64,000 nucleotides of DNA from Streptomyces violens (GCF_000717745.1 NZ_JOBH01000020.1:1-64000), one strand, 5' to 3'. Counted from the first letter of the stretch, positions 19,892 to 29,960 are shown. Notes: generated from the sequence alone by a model not told the origin. Numbers and translations: made by a program.

Positions 19892-20145
19892 GTTGGCGAC
19901 TCGACTTCCGACGGGAGGTGGGGTGGGCGGGCAGCGGCCCGGGTGGGCCGATCCACCAGTCTACGGGGAGGGGCGGGCGGCCGGTGCGCTCCGGTCCGGG
20001 GGCTGCCGGGTGCCCCGTACGTACCCGTCTCCGTACCGCTTCCGTACCCCCGACCGGCGCCATCGTCGTGGAATCCGAGGTCATCGTCGGGGAAAGCGCG
20101 TGTCCTACGGGCTATTAATCCCACTTAGCGGCCTACCGTTGGCGA

Positions 20146-20877
20146 GTGGAGCAACACGAAGCGCGCGCACCTCAGCACAGTCCGCCCCGGTCCGGGCGGC
20201 CGCCCGCGGCCCGCGGCGGCCGGTCCGCCGCGCATGCCCCCGCGCCGGCCGCCGGTCCCGCCATCGCCGAGACCTCGACCGTCTACCGGGCGGGCGCCCG
20301 CCGCGTGCTGCCGGGCCCGCTCGCCGCGCTGGCCCGCAGGGTGCCGGCGCCGAAGCTGACCGGGCTGGGCTGTGCGCTGCTGACCACCCTCGCACTGCTG
20401 GTCCTGGCCTGCCTGGACCGGCTGCTGGCGGGCGGCTCGCCGGCCGTGTACGGCGTCGGCTTCGTGCTGGCGGGGGCCGCCGGAGCGCTGTGGGTACGCC
20501 CGTACGACCTGGTCGTCGCGCCCGTCACGCTGCCGATCGCGTACACCGTCGGCAGCCTGCCCGTCGCGCGCGGCGGGGACGGCGCGGGCAGCCTGCTGAT
20601 GGGCGTCTTCACGCTGCTCGCGGTCAACGCGGGCTGGCTCTACCTCGGCACGGCCCTCAGCGTGCTGATCGTCGGCGTACGGAAGGGCCTGCTCATCCTC
20701 CGGCGGCGCGCGCAGCGTCACGAGGTCCACCGGGGCGGGGGTCGGCGGCCCCGAGACCGGCGTCCTGACCAGGGGCGGGAGCGGCAGCAGCCGGGTGGGA
20801 AGCCCGCCGGGCGGCCATTGCGGCCCCCACGATCCCCGCGTTGTTCTGAAGCTGCGCAGGCACGATCTCGGCCCTGA
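20146..20877 (+). CDS. DUF6542-like small integral membrane protein
   Basis: A 243-residue frame from GTG 20146. After a disordered Pro/Ala/Arg-rich N-terminus of about 65 residues there are four hydrophobic helices (about 70-90, 97-113, 120-135 and 145-180). This is the DUF6542 pattern found beside ychF and ppgK in Streptomyces. The final 55-60 residues are very Arg/Pro-rich and lie inside the 3' part of the convergent ppgK frame. They look like read-through into antisense of ppgK, so an ancestral stop near 20720 may have been lost. The membrane part is convincing; the tail and the function are not. Confidence 0.7.
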   Translation: MEQHEARAPQHSPPRSGRPPAARGGRSAAHAPAPAAGPAIAETSTVYRAGARRVLPGPLAALARRVPAPKLTGLGCALLTTLALLVLACLDRLLAGGSPAVYGVGFVLAGAAGALWVRPYDLVVAPVTLPIAYTVGSLPVARGGDGAGSLLMGVFTLLAVNAGWLYLGTALSVLIVGVRKGLLILRRRAQRHEVHRGGGRRPRDRRPDQGRERQQPGGKPAGRPLRPPRSPRCSEAAQARSRP

Positions 20878-21550
20878 CGCCCTCGATCAGCGGCAGGAAC
20901 TTGTGGGCCTTGCGGCTCACCCCGCCGCCGATCACGAACAGCTCGGGCGTGAAGAGCATCTCGACGTGCCGGAGGTACTTCTGCAGCCGGGGCGCCCATT
21001 CGTGCCAGCTCAGGTCCTCCTCGTCCTTGACCCGGGTCGAGGCGCGGGTCTCGGCGTCGTGACCGTCCAGTTCGAGGTGGCCGAGCTCGGTGTTGGCGAC
21101 GAGCTGCCCGTCGGTGAACACGGCGCTGCCGATGCCGGTGCCCAGGGTCAGCATGATGACCGTGCCCATCCGGCCGCGGGCCGCCCCGAAGTGCATCTCG
21201 GCGAGCCCGGCCGCGTCCGCGTCGTTCAGTACCGTGACCTCGCAGCCGCCGGCCTCGCCGCCGAGCCGGGAGGTCAGCAGGGAGACGGCGTCGGTGCCGA
21301 TCCAGGACTTGTGGACATTGGCCGCCGAACGGGTCACCCCGCCCATGACCACCCCCGGGAACGTCGCCCCCACCGGCCCCGACCAGCCGAAGTGCTCGAC
21401 GACCTGCCGGACGCCGTCGGCGACCGCTTCCGGGGTGGCCGGGTGCGGGGTGAGCACCTTGAAGCGCTCCTCCGCGAGCTCGCCGCGTTCCAGGTCCACA
21501 GGGGCGCCCTTGATGCCCGAACCGCCGATGTCCACGCCGAATACGTTCAT
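20693..21550 (-). CDS. ppgK: Polyphosphate glucokinase
   Basis: A 285-residue ROK-family sugar kinase. The phosphate loop [10 protein letters not shown] at about residues 6-15, the [11 protein letters not shown] segment near 125, and a glycine-rich nucleotide loop ([11 protein letters not shown] near 150) identify it. It phosphorylates glucose using polyphosphate or ATP. Streptomyces PpgK is usually about 245 residues. Here about 38 extra Ala/Pro/Gly-rich residues follow AAMAARR and overlap the tail of the DUF6542-like gene by 185 bp, a likely loss of the original stop codon. ATG 21550 begins [10 protein letters not shown], matching the family start. Confidence 0.92.
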   Translation of the reverse strand: MNVFGVDIGGSGIKGAPVDLERGELAEERFKVLTPHPATPEAVADGVRQVVEHFGWSGPVGATFPGVVMGGVTRSAANVHKSWIGTDAVSLLTSRLGGEAGGCEVTVLNDADAAGLAEMHFGAARGRMGTVIMLTLGTGIGSAVFTDGQLVANTELGHLELDGHDAETRASTRVKDEEDLSWHEWAPRLQKYLRHVEMLFTPELFVIGGGVSRKAHKFLPLIEGVRAEIVPAQLQNNAGIVGAAMAARRASHPAAAAPAPGQDAGLGAADPRPGGPRDAARAAGG

Positions 21551-21632
21551 GGGGAAAGGCTAGGCGGGGAGGGGCCGGTTCACCCCTCAAATGCACCCCT
21601 TCATCCCCCTCGAATGCCCCCTCAAAAGGCGA

Positions 21633-21665
21633 ACCGGCCGGTCGTCCGCAGACGAACCGGCCGGT
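21633..21665 (-). terminator. Hairpin downstream of ispH
   Basis: Two copies of ACCGGCCGGT separated by CGTCCGCAGACGA fold into a stem with a one-base bulge. It lies between the ispH stop at 21678 and the ppgK start at 21550, so it fits an ispH terminator or an operator for ppgK. Confidence 0.5.
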
Positions 21666-21677
21666 GTGCCTGTCGGG

Positions 21678-22673
21678 TCACTCCCCGGCGGACTCGCCGT
21701 CCGTCGCCGCCTTGGCCTCCGCGCGCAGGTCGCGGCGGAGCTCCTTGGGCAGCGAGAAGTGGATGGACTCGGTGGCGGCGGTGACGGTCTCCACGTCCTC
21801 GTAGCCGCGCTGCGCCAGCCACTCCAGTACGCCCTCGACCAGGACCTCCGGGACGGAGGCGCCGGAGGTGACGCCGACCGTGCCGACGCCTTCCAGCCAG
21901 GCCTCGTCGATCTCGTCGGCGCCGTCGACCAGGTGCGCGTCCTTGGCGCCGGCGCCCAGCGCGACCTCGACCAGGCGGACGGAGTTGGAGGAGTTCTTGG
22001 AGCCGACGACGATCACGAGGTCGGAGTCGGCGCCCATCTGTTTCACGGCCGTCTGGCGGTTCTGCGTGGCGTAGCAGATGTCGTCGCTGGGCGGGGAGAG
22101 GAGGTTGGGGTAGCGGCCCTTGAGGGCGTCGACCGTCTCCATGGTCTCGTCGACCGACAGGGTGGTCTGGGAGAGCCAGACGACCTTGTCCGGGTCGCGG
22201 ACCTCGACGTTCTGCACGTCGTCCGGGCCGTCGACCAGGGTGATGTGGTCGGGGGCCTCGCCGCTGGTGCCGATGACCTCTTCATGGCCCTCGTGGCCGA
22301 TCAGGAGGATGTCGTAGTCCTCCTTGGCGTAGCGGACGGCTTCCTTGTGGACCTTGGTGACCAGCGGGCAGGTGGCGTCGATAGTGGCGAGCTTGCCGCG
22401 CTTGGCCTCGTCGTGGACGACCGGCGCGACGCCGTGCGCGGAGAAGATGACGATGTTGCCCGGGGGCACTTCCTCCGTCTCTTCGACGAAGATCGCACCC
22501 TTCTTCTCCAGCGTCTTGACCACGTATTTGTTGTGGACGATCTCGTGACGTACGTAGACGGGCGCGCCGTACTGCTGCAGGGCCTGCTCGACGGCGATGA
22601 CGGCTCGGTCCACGCCGGCGCAGTATCCACGGGGGGCGGCGAGGAGGACGCGGCGGGAAGTCGGGGTGGTCAT
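21678..22673 (-). CDS. ispH: 4-hydroxy-3-methylbut-2-enyl diphosphate reductase (IspH/LytB)
   Basis: A 331-residue enzyme for the last step of the MEP isoprenoid pathway, giving IPP and DMAPP. The three conserved iron-sulfur cysteines are visible: C18 in [10 protein letters not shown]102 in ATCPLVTK and C200 in [10 protein letters not shown]. The E-H motif near HGVAP and the [10 protein letters not shown] segment are present. The frame extends further upstream, but [20 protein letters not shown] is the family N-terminus, so ATG 22673 is used. It is divergent from the amino acid permease gene. No anomaly seen. Confidence 0.95.
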   Translation of the reverse strand: MTTPTSRRVLLAAPRGYCAGVDRAVIAVEQALQQYGAPVYVRHEIVHNKYVVKTLEKKGAIFVEETEEVPPGNIVIFSAHGVAPVVHDEAKRGKLATIDATCPLVTKVHKEAVRYAKEDYDILLIGHEGHEEVIGTSGEAPDHITLVDGPDDVQNVEVRDPDKVVWLSQTTLSVDETMETVDALKGRYPNLLSPPSDDICYATQNRQTAVKQMGADSDLVIVVGSKNSSNSVRLVEVALGAGAKDAHLVDGADEIDEAWLEGVGTVGVTSGASVPEVLVEGVLEWLAQRGYEDVETVTAATESIHFSLPKELRRDLRAEAKAATDGESAGE

Positions 22674-22742
22674 GGTCCCCATCGTACGGGTCGGGCCGGC
22701 GGCGAACGGAAGGCATGGCCAGGGGTCGGAACACAGCGCATC

Positions 22743-22793
22743 CAGGGCGGATGCCGGTACGGACTCAGGGCGGATACCGGTACGGCAGGGCGG
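22743..22793. repeat. Short direct repeat in the ispH/permease intergenic region
   Basis: Units starting at 22743, 22766 and 22786 share CAGGGCGGAT then CCGGTACGG; the third is truncated to CAGGGCGG. They sit in the 203-bp divergent promoter region. They may be regulatory half-sites or slippage debris. Confidence 0.6.
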
Positions 22794-22876
22794 CTTGCCC
22801 GAAGCGGCGGTACGGCCGACGATCATGTGAGGCCGTCGATCGCCGGCGGCCCGTTCGTACTGCAGAGGTGTCCGCC

Positions 22877-24328
22877 ATGTCCCCAACGGCCGAGCCGCAG
22901 CCCCCGTCCGGCGGCGCTCCCGACCCCGACGGCTCCCCGGGCACCGCCGGCGCCGCCGGCGCCACCCTGGCCGCCGGCGCCCGGCTGAAGCGGTCCCTGT
23001 CCTTCCGGGACCTGATCGTCTACGGCCTGCTCTTCATCGCCCCGATGGCGCCGGTCGGCATCTTCGGGACGCTGCAGGCCAAGTCGCACGGCGCGATCAC
23101 CCTCGTGTACGTCGTCGCGACGATCGCGATGGCCTTCACGGCGTACTCGTACGCGCAGATGGTGCGGGTCGCGCCACAGGCCGGCTCGGTCTACACGTAT
23201 GCCCGGGTCGGTCTGGGCGAGGGCGCGGGGTTCGTCGCCGGCTGGATGGCGGCGCTGGACTACCTGCTGATCCCGGCGGTGGCGTACCTCTTCTCCGGGA
23301 TCGCGCTGCACTCCCTGGTGCCGTCGGTGCACCAGTGGATCTGGACGGCGGTCGCGGTCGTCGTGACCACGCTGCTGAACCTGTGGGGCGTACGGACCGC
23401 GGCCGTCGTCGGCTTCCTGGTGCTGGCGATGGAGATCGCGGTGCTGGTGGTCTTCGTCGTGGCGGCGGTGTGGGTGCTGGCGACGGACGGCGCGCAGCGC
23501 GGCTGGACGGTGCCGCTCACGGGTGAGGGCGGCTTCTCGATGACCGCGGTACTGGCGGCGGTGTCGGTGGCGGTGCTGTCGTACCTGGGCTTCGACGCGA
23601 TCGCCGCGTTCGCCGAGGAGGCGTCCGGGGGCGGGCAGCGGGTGGCGCGGGCGGTGCTGACCTGCCTGGTGGTGGCGGGCGTGCTGTTCGCCCTGCAGAC
23701 GTACCTGGCCGCGCTGCTCGCGCCGATGTCGGCGGCCGAGCTGGCGGCGAAGCCGGCCGAGCAGGGCGACGCCTTCTACGCGACGGCGAACGCGGCGGCC
23801 GGCGAGTGGCTGCAGAAGCTGGTCGCGGCGAGCAAGGCGATCGGCGCGGCGTTCGCGGCGCTGGCCGGGCAGGCGGCGGCCGGCCGGCTGCTCTTCGCGA
23901 TGGCCCGGGACCGGCGGCTGCCGGGGGCGATGGCGAAGGTGGACGCGGGGAGCGGGGTACCGCGCCGGGCGCTGCTGGGCGCGGCGGTGGTCACGCTCGT
24001 CGCGGCCGTGTGGGCGGCGCGCCGGGACGACGGCCTGGACCATCTGTCCTCGATCGTGAACGTCGGCGCGCTGACCGCCTTCGGGCTGCTGCACGCCTCG
24101 GTGATCGGCTACTTCTGGCTCCGCAAGCGGGCCGCGGCACGGGGCGTACTGGCCCACGTGATCATCCCGCTGCTGGGCCTGGCGGTGGTCGTCGCGGTGA
24201 TCGTCGAGGCGTCCCCGACGGCCCAGGTGGTGGGCGGGGCCTGGCTGGTGGTGGGGTTGGTGGTGCTGGCTGCGCAGTACGCGAGGCGCGGGAAGTCCGG
24301 CGGAAAAACCAGCCCGTCCGGCGCTTGA
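22877..24328 (+). CDS. APC-superfamily amino acid/polyamine permease
   Basis: A 483-residue transporter with about 12 hydrophobic helices between residues 40 and 470 after a Pro/Gly/Ala-rich cytosolic N-terminus. The first helix region [20 protein letters not shown] and the [13 protein letters not shown] segment are typical of the APC family, putrescine/GABA-type branch. The ATG at 22877 is chosen because upstream in-frame codons read as non-protein-like sequence. The substrate cannot be told from sequence. The last few codons and the stop lie inside a common Streptomyces intergenic repeat, so the natural C-terminus may have been replaced by repeat sequence. Confidence 0.88.
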   Translation: MSPTAEPQPPSGGAPDPDGSPGTAGAAGATLAAGARLKRSLSFRDLIVYGLLFIAPMAPVGIFGTLQAKSHGAITLVYVVATIAMAFTAYSYAQMVRVAPQAGSVYTYARVGLGEGAGFVAGWMAALDYLLIPAVAYLFSGIALHSLVPSVHQWIWTAVAVVVTTLLNLWGVRTAAVVGFLVLAMEIAVLVVFVVAAVWVLATDGAQRGWTVPLTGEGGFSMTAVLAAVSVAVLSYLGFDAIAAFAEEASGGGQRVARAVLTCLVVAGVLFALQTYLAALLAPMSAAELAAKPAEQGDAFYATANAAAGEWLQKLVAASKAIGAAFAALAGQAAAGRLLFAMARDRRLPGAMAKVDAGSGVPRRALLGAAVVTLVAAVWAARRDDGLDHLSSIVNVGALTAFGLLHASVIGYFWLRKRAAARGVLAHVIIPLLGLAVVVAVIVEASPTAQVVGGAWLVVGLVVLAAQYARRGKSGGKTSPSGA

Positions 24329-24357
24329 GGACCGGGGGTCCGGGGGCAGCGCCCCCG
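24305..24357 (+). repeat. Abundant Streptomyces intergenic repeat (CCGTCCGGCGCTTGAGG type)
   Basis: The sequence begins CCAGCCCGTCCGGCGCTTGA and continues to a GGGGGCAGCGCCCCC hairpin. This element is repeated many times across Streptomyces chromosomes, usually after genes. It provides the permease stop codon, and its hairpin may act as a terminator. Confidence 0.8.
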
Positions 24358-24416
24358 TGCGACGGCGCCGCACCCGGCACGCCCCCACTGTCGGACCCCG
24401 CCGATACCCTCGGCAC

Positions 24417-25646
24417 ATGGCTCTACAGACGTCCGCAGAGACCCCCATCCCGGTGGGCGAGGTATCCCGCCTGATCGGCGGGTGGATCGACCGGCTCGGC
24501 GCGGTGTGGGTCGAGGGGCAGATCACCCAGCTCTCGCGGCGGCCCGGCGCGGGCGTCGTCTTCATGACGCTGCGCGACCCGTCGCACGACATCTCGGTGA
24601 GCGTGACGTGTTACCGCCAGGTCTTCGACAAGGTCGCGGACGTGATCAGCGAGGGCGCCCGGGTCGTGGTGCACGCGAAGCCGGAGTGGTACGCGCCGCG
24701 CGGCCAGCTCTCGCTGCGGGCCGCCGAGATCAAGCCGGTCGGCGTCGGCGAGCTGCTGGCGCGGCTGGAGATGCTGAAGAAGGCGCTGGCCGCCGAGGGG
24801 CTGTTCGCGGCGGAGCGCAAGCGCCCGCTGCCGTTCCTGCCGCAGCTGATCGGGCTGGTCTGCGGCCGGGCGAGCGCGGCCGAGCGGGACGTTCTGGAGA
24901 ACGCCCGGCACCGCTGGCCCGCCGTCCGCTTCGAGGTGCGGAACGTCGCGGTGCAGGGGGTGCATGCCGTACCGCAGGTCATCGAGGCGGTGCGGGAGCT
25001 GGACGCCCGGCCGGACGTGGACGTGATCATCGTGGCGCGGGGCGGCGGCAGCGTGGAGGACCTGCTGCCGTTCTCGGACGAGCAGCTCGTACGGACCGTG
25101 GGCCAGGCGCGTACGCCCGTCGTGTCGGCGATCGGGCACGAGCCGGACAGCCCGCTGCTGGACCTGGTCGCCGACCTGCGCGCCTCGACGCCGACGGACG
25201 CGGCGAAGAAGGTCGTACCGGACGTGGGCGAGGAGCTGGTCCGCATCCAGCACCTCCGGGAGCGCGCGCTGCGCTCGGTCACCGGCTTCCTGGACCGCGA
25301 GGAGCGCGGCCTCGCGGGCGCGCTGAACCGGCCGTGCATACGGGAGCCGCACCGCATGGTGGAGGCCCGCGAGGAGCAGGTCACCGCCCTGCTGGAGCGC
25401 GGCCGGCGCACGCTGGGCCATCTGCTGGACCGGGCCGACTCCGAGCTGTCGCACACCCTCGCGCGGGTGGTGGCGCTCTCCCCCAAGGCGACGCTGGAGC
25501 GCGGCTACGCGGTACTGCAGCGCTCCGACGGCAGCGCGGTCCGCGCGCCGGAGGAGGTCGGCGCGGACGAGGAGCTGCGCGCCCGGGTGGCCGAGGGCGA
25601 TTTCACGGTCCGGCGCGTGGACGGCGCTGTCACACCCCCCGCTTAG
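24417..25646 (+). CDS. xseA: Exodeoxyribonuclease VII large subunit
   Basis: A 409-residue protein. It has an N-terminal OB-fold ([25 protein letters not shown]) and the conserved catalytic core with [20 protein letters not shown] and [13 protein letters not shown] near residues 200-240. A long coiled-coil region follows, which holds the XseB subunits. The enzyme degrades single-stranded DNA and acts in repair. The ATG at 24417 fits the family N-terminus. It is followed by xseB 10 bp downstream, the standard pairing, so the two are cotranscribed. Confidence 0.95.
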   Translation: MALQTSAETPIPVGEVSRLIGGWIDRLGAVWVEGQITQLSRRPGAGVVFMTLRDPSHDISVSVTCYRQVFDKVADVISEGARVVVHAKPEWYAPRGQLSLRAAEIKPVGVGELLARLEMLKKALAAEGLFAAERKRPLPFLPQLIGLVCGRASAAERDVLENARHRWPAVRFEVRNVAVQGVHAVPQVIEAVRELDARPDVDVIIVARGGGSVEDLLPFSDEQLVRTVGQARTPVVSAIGHEPDSPLLDLVADLRASTPTDAAKKVVPDVGEELVRIQHLRERALRSVTGFLDREERGLAGALNRPCIREPHRMVEAREEQVTALLERGRRTLGHLLDRADSELSHTLARVVALSPKATLERGYAVLQRSDGSAVRAPEEVGADEELRARVAEGDFTVRRVDGAVTPPA

Positions 25647-25656
25647 GCTGGGGCGC

Positions 25657-25938
25657 ATGGCCAAGGCGAAGACGGACACGGGCATGGACACGGACGGCGA
25701 AGCCGGTACGGAGGCGGCGGGCGCGCCGGACGTGACGTCCACGCTCGGGTACGAGCAGGCGCGGGACGAGCTGATCGAGGTCGTCCGCAGCCTGGAGGCG
25801 GGCGGCACGACGCTGGAGGAGTCGCTCGCGCTGTGGGAGCGCGGCGAGGAGCTGGCGAAGGTGTGCCGGCGCTGGCTGGACGGCGCCCGCGCCCGGCTGG
25901 ACGCTGCGCTGGCGGAGGAGGAAGAGGCGGAGGAGTAA
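25657..25938 (+). CDS. xseB: Exodeoxyribonuclease VII small subunit
   Basis: A 93-residue helical protein whose core ([19 protein letters not shown]...[14 protein letters not shown]) is the XseB signature. About 25 disordered N-terminal residues and an acidic tail flank it. Several copies bind the XseA coiled coil to make active nuclease. The start is 10 bp after xseA. Confidence 0.95.
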   Translation: MAKAKTDTGMDTDGEAGTEAAGAPDVTSTLGYEQARDELIEVVRSLEAGGTTLEESLALWERGEELAKVCRRWLDGARARLDAALAEEEEAEE

Positions 25939-26046
25939 CCGGGCCTCCGCCGGGGCGCGGCCGGGCCCGTCCGAGTACGGCAGGACCCGTCCCACCCACC
26001 GCGACCGCCCATGTGAATCCGCTCACAACCCCCGCGTTTTAGTTGA

Positions 26047-26056
26047 AGGTTAACCT
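26047..26056. promoter_or_regulatory. Palindrome AGGTTAACCT before the nitroreductase gene
   Basis: A perfect 10-bp palindrome, inside TTAGTTGAAGGTTAACCTA, lies 77 bp before the nitroreductase ATG in an AT-richer patch. It resembles operator sites of MarR/HxlR-type regulators that control such reductases, but no regulator gene is adjacent. Confidence 0.4.
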
Positions 26057-26132
26057 ATCGGCGTTAAAGTGGAGGGTGTACGACCGGACCGTTCCCGGCC
26101 CGGAACCACCACGAATCACCGAGGTGCCCTCC

Positions 26133-26726
26133 ATGACTCTCGCCCTTGACGCCGCCGCTGCTGACCTCCTCTTCCGCGAGGCCCAGACCGCCAACACGTT
26201 CACGGACGAGCCGGTCACCGACGAGCAGGTTCAGGCCATCTACGACCTGGTGAAGTTCGCCCCGACCGCCTTCAACCAGTCGCCGCTGCGCCTGACGCTG
26301 GTCCGCTCCGAGGACGCCCGCAAGCGCCTCGTCGAGCACGCCATGGGCGCCAACGGCCCGAAGACGCTGTCGGCCCCGCTGACCGTCATCCTCTCCGTGG
26401 ACCTGGACTTCCACGAGAAGCTGCCGGAGCTCTTCCCGCACGCCCCCGGCATCAAGGACACGTTCTTCTCCGAGGCCGCCGCGCGCGAGGTCGCCGGTAC
26501 CCAGAACGCCACCCTGCAGGCCGGTTACTTCATCCTCGGCGTCCGCGCCGCGGGCCTGGCCGCCGGCCCGATGACCGGCTTCGACTTCACCGCCGTCGAC
26601 AAGGAGTTCTTCGGCGACGGCAAGCAGAAGTCCTTCATGGTGATCAACATCGGCAAGCCGGGCCAGGACGCCTTCTTCCCGCGCTCGCCGCGCCTGTCCT
26701 TCGAGGACGCCGCGACCACGGTCTGA
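26133..26726 (+). CDS. Nitroreductase-family malonic semialdehyde reductase
   Basis: A 197-residue flavoprotein. The FMN-contacting APTAFNQSPLR segment lies at about residues 43-53, followed by LVEHAMG and a C-terminal FDFTAVDKEFF..KSFMVINIGKPG block. These match the RutE/HadB-like group annotated as malonic semialdehyde reductases, which use NAD(P)H to reduce toxic aldehydes or enoyl-type groups. The ATG at 26133 follows GAGGTG. It is monocistronic, with a palindrome upstream and a strong terminator after it. The physiological substrate is inferred from family naming only. Confidence 0.88.
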   Translation: MTLALDAAAADLLFREAQTANTFTDEPVTDEQVQAIYDLVKFAPTAFNQSPLRLTLVRSEDARKRLVEHAMGANGPKTLSAPLTVILSVDLDFHEKLPELFPHAPGIKDTFFSEAAAREVAGTQNATLQAGYFILGVRAAGLAAGPMTGFDFTAVDKEFFGDGKQKSFMVINIGKPGQDAFFPRSPRLSFEDAATTV

Positions 26727-26752
26727 GCCCCTCGCGCACGACTCGCGCACGA

Positions 26753-26793
26753 CAAGAGGCCGCCGCACCCGCTCCGGGTGCGGCGGCCTCTTG
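26753..26793. terminator. Bidirectional terminator between nitroreductase and DUF4245 genes
   Basis: An 18-bp perfect stem opening with CAAGAGGCCGCCGCACCC and a 5-base loop, ending in CTCTTGTTCG. It serves both convergent genes. Confidence 0.9.
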
Positions 26794-26812
26794 TTCGTAC
26801 GTCGTGACGCCG

Positions 26813-27343
26813 CTACTTCGTCTTGAGCGCGCCCGCCAGCTCCGCGAGCCCGTCGTAGGACGCGGTGCCGGTGACGACCGTGGTGTGGCCGGACTCCTTG
26901 CGCACGAGGGCCTTGTACGTGTCGCCCTTGTACTCGTCCCAGCGGGCGCCGTCGACCTGCCGGCTGCCGCCGGCCGGGGTGGCGTTCAGCGTGACCTTCT
27001 TGATGTACTCGCGCGCCGGCGCGTCGCTCTGCTCGACCGCCGCGTACTGGTCCTTCGGGCTGAGGAAGCCCAGGTGCCAGGCGCCACCGCGGCCGTCGTC
27101 GCTCGCCTCGTACGAGACGGAGGTGGCGCGCCAGCCCTTGGGCAGCCCCTCGGGCGCCGCGACCGGATACGTCGCCGCGCGCCGGGCGGTCGAGAGCTCG
27201 ACCCGATAGCCGACGGTCTTCACCGCGCTGTTCTGGGCGTCCTTGCTGTCGTCGTGCGGGATGAAGAAGTAAATCGCCGCGACGACCACGCCGATCACCG
27301 CCATCGACAGGACCATGTCCCGCACCGTCTGCTTGCCTCGCAT
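26813..27343 (-). CDS. DUF4245 membrane-anchored protein
   Basis: A 176-residue protein starting MRGKQTVRDMVLSMAV. One N-terminal transmembrane helix lies at about residues 11-30. The extracytoplasmic domain contains the DUF4245 marks YPVAAPEGLPKGWRATSVSY and a WHLGFLSP segment. An in-frame GTG/ATG 57 bp upstream is less likely because the family begins near this ATG. Actinobacterial orthologues sit next to glpX, as here (divergent). Function unknown. Confidence 0.85.
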   Translation of the reverse strand: MRGKQTVRDMVLSMAVIGVVVAAIYFFIPHDDSKDAQNSAVKTVGYRVELSTARRAATYPVAAPEGLPKGWRATSVSYEASDDGRGGAWHLGFLSPKDQYAAVEQSDAPAREYIKKVTLNATPAGGSRQVDGARWDEYKGDTYKALVRKESGHTTVVTGTASYDGLAELAGALKTK

Positions 27344-27536
27344 ACCAGCCACGCCCCCTATGGTCCCCCATGCCGGGAACGGCCCGGACAAGGCCCCCAC
27401 CCACCGCGCCTCCGCCGTACCCCGGCCGGGAAGCGGCGCTCATCCGTGGACCCCTCTGCTCATTTTCTCGACATAGCGATAAGGTCAAGCGAACCCTCAC
27501 CTAACCGGCCGTCGCCGTACAGAAAGGTGCGCTCCG

Positions 27537-28568
27537 ATGACCGAGCATCATCTGCCGTCCCAGCTCGAGGTCAGCCCAGAGGCCCCCGATCGCAACCTCG
27601 CACTCGAACTGGTCCGGGTCACCGAGGCCGGTGCCATGGCCTCGGGCCGCTGGGTCGGCCGTGGCGACAAGAACGGCGCGGACGGCGCCGCGGTCAAGGC
27701 CATGCGTTCCTTGATTCACACCGTCTCCATGAACGGCGTGGTCGTCATCGGCGAAGGCGAGAAGGACCACGCGCCGATGCTGTACAACGGCGAGCGCGTG
27801 GGCGACGGGACCGGCCCCGAGTGCGACGTGGCCGTGGACCCCGTGGACGGTACGACGCTGACGGCCAAGGGCATGGCCAACGCCGTCTCCGTCATGGCCG
27901 TCGCCGACCGCGGCTCCATGTTCGACCCGTCCGCGGTCTTCTACATGGACAAGCTGGTCACGGGCCCGGACGCGGCCGACTACGTCGACATCAACGCGCC
28001 GGTCGGCGTGAACATCCGCCGTATCGCCAAGGCCAAGCGCTCCAGCCCCGAGGACGTCACCGTCGTCGTCCTGGACCGCCCCCGGCACGACGGCATCGTC
28101 AAGGAGATCCGCGAGGCGGGCGCCCGCATCCGGTTCATCGCCGACGGCGACGTGGCCGGCGCGATCATGGCCGTACGCGAAGGCACCGGCGTGGACCTGC
28201 TGCTGGGCATCGGCGGCACCCCCGAGGGCATCATCACGGCGTGCGCGATCAAGTGCCTGGGCGGCACGATCCAGGCCAAGCTGTGGCCCAAGGACGACGA
28301 GGAGCGGCAGCGGGCACTGGACGCGGGGCACGACCTGGACCGCGTACTGCACACCGATGACCTGGTCAGCGGCGAGAACGTGTTCTTCGTCGCCACCGGC
28401 ATCACCGACGGCGAGCTGCTGCGCGGCGTCCGCTACCGCGCGGAGACCGCCACCACCCAGTCGCTGGTGATGCGCTCCAAGTCCGGCACGATCCGGCAGA
28501 TCGACTCCGAGCACCGGCTCTCCAAGCTGCGAGCCTACAGCTCGATCGACTTCGAGCGGCCCAGCTGA
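27537..28568 (+). CDS. glpX: Fructose-1,6-bisphosphatase class II
   Basis: A 343-residue enzyme of gluconeogenesis, hydrolysing fructose-1,6-bisphosphate. Class II marks are clear: [15 protein letters not shown] (about 73-87), [12 protein letters not shown] (about 98-109) and the IGGTPEG substrate loop near 228. ATG 27537 follows AGAAAGG. It is divergent from DUF4245 and ends at a long hairpin. No anomaly. Confidence 0.95.
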   Translation: MTEHHLPSQLEVSPEAPDRNLALELVRVTEAGAMASGRWVGRGDKNGADGAAVKAMRSLIHTVSMNGVVVIGEGEKDHAPMLYNGERVGDGTGPECDVAVDPVDGTTLTAKGMANAVSVMAVADRGSMFDPSAVFYMDKLVTGPDAADYVDINAPVGVNIRRIAKAKRSSPEDVTVVVLDRPRHDGIVKEIREAGARIRFIADGDVAGAIMAVREGTGVDLLLGIGGTPEGIITACAIKCLGGTIQAKLWPKDDEERQRALDAGHDLDRVLHTDDLVSGENVFFVATGITDGELLRGVRYRAETATTQSLVMRSKSGTIRQIDSEHRLSKLRAYSSIDFERPS

Positions 28569-28586
28569 GGCCCGCCCGGCAGACCG

Positions 28587-28630
28587 ACGGCCCGGTGCCC
28601 CGCCGCTCTCGCGGTGGGGCACCGGGCCGT
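28587..28630. terminator. Bidirectional terminator between glpX and the wbl gene
   Basis: A 20-bp perfect stem beginning ACGGCCCGGTGCCCCGCCGC with a TCTC loop. It lies between two convergent genes. Confidence 0.9.
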
Positions 28631-28650
28631 TGCTATGGGTCGTACGGACG

Positions 28651-29010
28651 TCAGCCCGCGGCCGGCATCCGGGCCGAGCGCTGCAGCTCGGCGTCGCGGC
28701 GCCGGCGGCGGGCCAGGACGACGCGGCGCTCGGCGGCGGTCAGGCCGCCCCAGACGCCGTACGGCTCGGGCTGGAGCAGGGCGTGCTCGCGGCACTCGAT
28801 CATCACTGGGCAGCGGGCACAGACCCGCTTCGCGGCTTCCTCCCTGGCCAGCCGGGCGGCCGTCGGCTCCTTCGACGGCGCGAAAAAGAGTCCCGCCTCG
28901 TCCCGTCGGCACACCGCCTCGGAGTGCCAGGGCCCCGCCTCGTCCCTGGCGGGCACTCGCTGGGCGGGCACGACTGCGGCGTCCTGCAGGGGCTGATGCG
29001 GTAGCAGCAC
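28651..29010 (-). CDS. WhiB-like iron-sulfur transcription regulator (Wbl)
   Basis: A 119-residue protein with GTG start. The four iron-sulfur ligands are C34, C64, C67 and C73 (VC, CARC and C-REHA context), followed by the GVWGGL turn and a basic C-terminal tail for DNA contact. Wbl proteins bind sigma factor region 4 and control development, antibiotic production or redox response. By position next to glpX and fumarase genes it probably corresponds to WblI of S. coelicolor, but that is synteny from memory. It is convergent to glpX. Confidence 0.9.
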   Translation of the reverse strand: MLLPHQPLQDAAVVPAQRVPARDEAGPWHSEAVCRRDEAGLFFAPSKEPTAARLAREEAAKRVCARCPVMIECREHALLQPEPYGVWGGLTAAERRVVLARRRRRDAELQRSARMPAAG

Positions 29011-29199
29011 GGTCTACTCCTGACGACGGCTCGGCGATTTCAGTCACCACTTGCCCGTCTCGCTGCGCACGACGTTTCGCACACCCCGCAGCCGTACGAG
29101 AGACGATGCACCAGCCCTACCCGCTGTACGCGGCTCTATGCACACCGTGGCGTACGGGTTGAAAGCAGCGTCGGATGCGGCGCCCCTTACAGCTGTGCA

Positions 29200-29235
29200 T
29201 TACATGTGCCCGCGCATCCGGGTTACATGTGCCCG
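29200..29235 (-). repeat. Direct repeat TTACATGTGCCCG at the DUF1707 gene 3' end
   Basis: A 13-bp sequence at 29200-29212 repeats at 29223-29235, where it encodes the last residues and stop (GHM, stop) of the DUF1707 protein. Probably a small local duplication. Confidence 0.6.
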
Positions 29236-29960
29236 TGCCGCCGCTCCCCGCGGTCCCGCGTCCGGCCGTGCAGCCGGCCGTGCATCCGGTCCTGCAGATC
29301 ACGTACCCACTTGCCGCGCTTCGGCCTGGCCTCGACGCTGCCGAGCAGCGCGAAGCCGTTCACCGTGATCACCGGCGCCGCCGGGTCGTCCGACTCGTAC
29401 GTCTCGGCCTCGAAGGAGCCGAGCACGCCGGAGCCGCCGCCGTGCAGCGTCACGTTCTCCGGTACCCGGATCTCCACGCTGCCGAGGACGGAGACGGCGT
29501 TGATGTGGAGGTGCTGGTGCGTGAAGAGCGCCTCGGTCAGGTCGATCTCCACGGAGCCGAGGACGGCCACCGCGGAGATCCGCGCGGGCGCCCGCCAGCG
29601 GCCCTTGCGGACCGCTGAGCTCAAGAGACCGACGAGGGTGGCGGCCCCGGAGCCGGCGGGCGGCTCCGGGGCGTACGCGGCCGCCGTCCGGTCCGCAACC
29701 GCCCGCTCCCGGCCGGCGGGCAGGTCGCCGATCAGCGGCTCCAGCTCGCCCATCGTCTTGGCGCGGTAGACGCCGTCGATGCGCTCGGCGTGCTCCTCGG
29801 CGTCCAGCCGGCCCTCCGCCAGGGCCTCGCGCAGGATCGCGGCGATGCGGTCCCGGTCGGCGTCCGACGCCCGGATCGCGGCCTCGGCGAGCGGGGCCTG
29901 TACGGGCTTGGTGAGGTCCACGGGTGCGGGGCGCTGTCCCCCGTTGTCAGATGCGTCCAC
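29223..29960 (-). CDS. DUF1707 (SHOCT-like) and DUF2154/LiaF-like protein
   Basis: A 245-residue protein. The N-terminal DUF1707 domain (IRASDADRDRIAAILREALAEGRL and HAERIDGVYRAKTMGELEPLIGDLP) is a short helical module common in actinobacteria. The C-terminal half holds repeated VLGSVEI/VLGSFEAE beta motifs, as in the LiaF C-terminal cell-wall stress domain. No membrane helix is seen. The earliest possible start is a TTG at 29993, but GTG 29960 is more usual. It lies downstream of the glycoside hydrolase on the same strand. Possibly cell-envelope stress sensing; not proven. Confidence 0.8.
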   Translation of the reverse strand: MDASDNGGQRPAPVDLTKPVQAPLAEAAIRASDADRDRIAAILREALAEGRLDAEEHAERIDGVYRAKTMGELEPLIGDLPAGRERAVADRTAAAYAPEPPAGSGAATLVGLLSSAVRKGRWRAPARISAVAVLGSVEIDLTEALFTHQHLHINAVSVLGSVEIRVPENVTLHGGGSGVLGSFEAETYESDDPAAPVITVNGFALLGSVEARPKRGKWVRDLQDRMHGRLHGRTRDRGERRHGHM

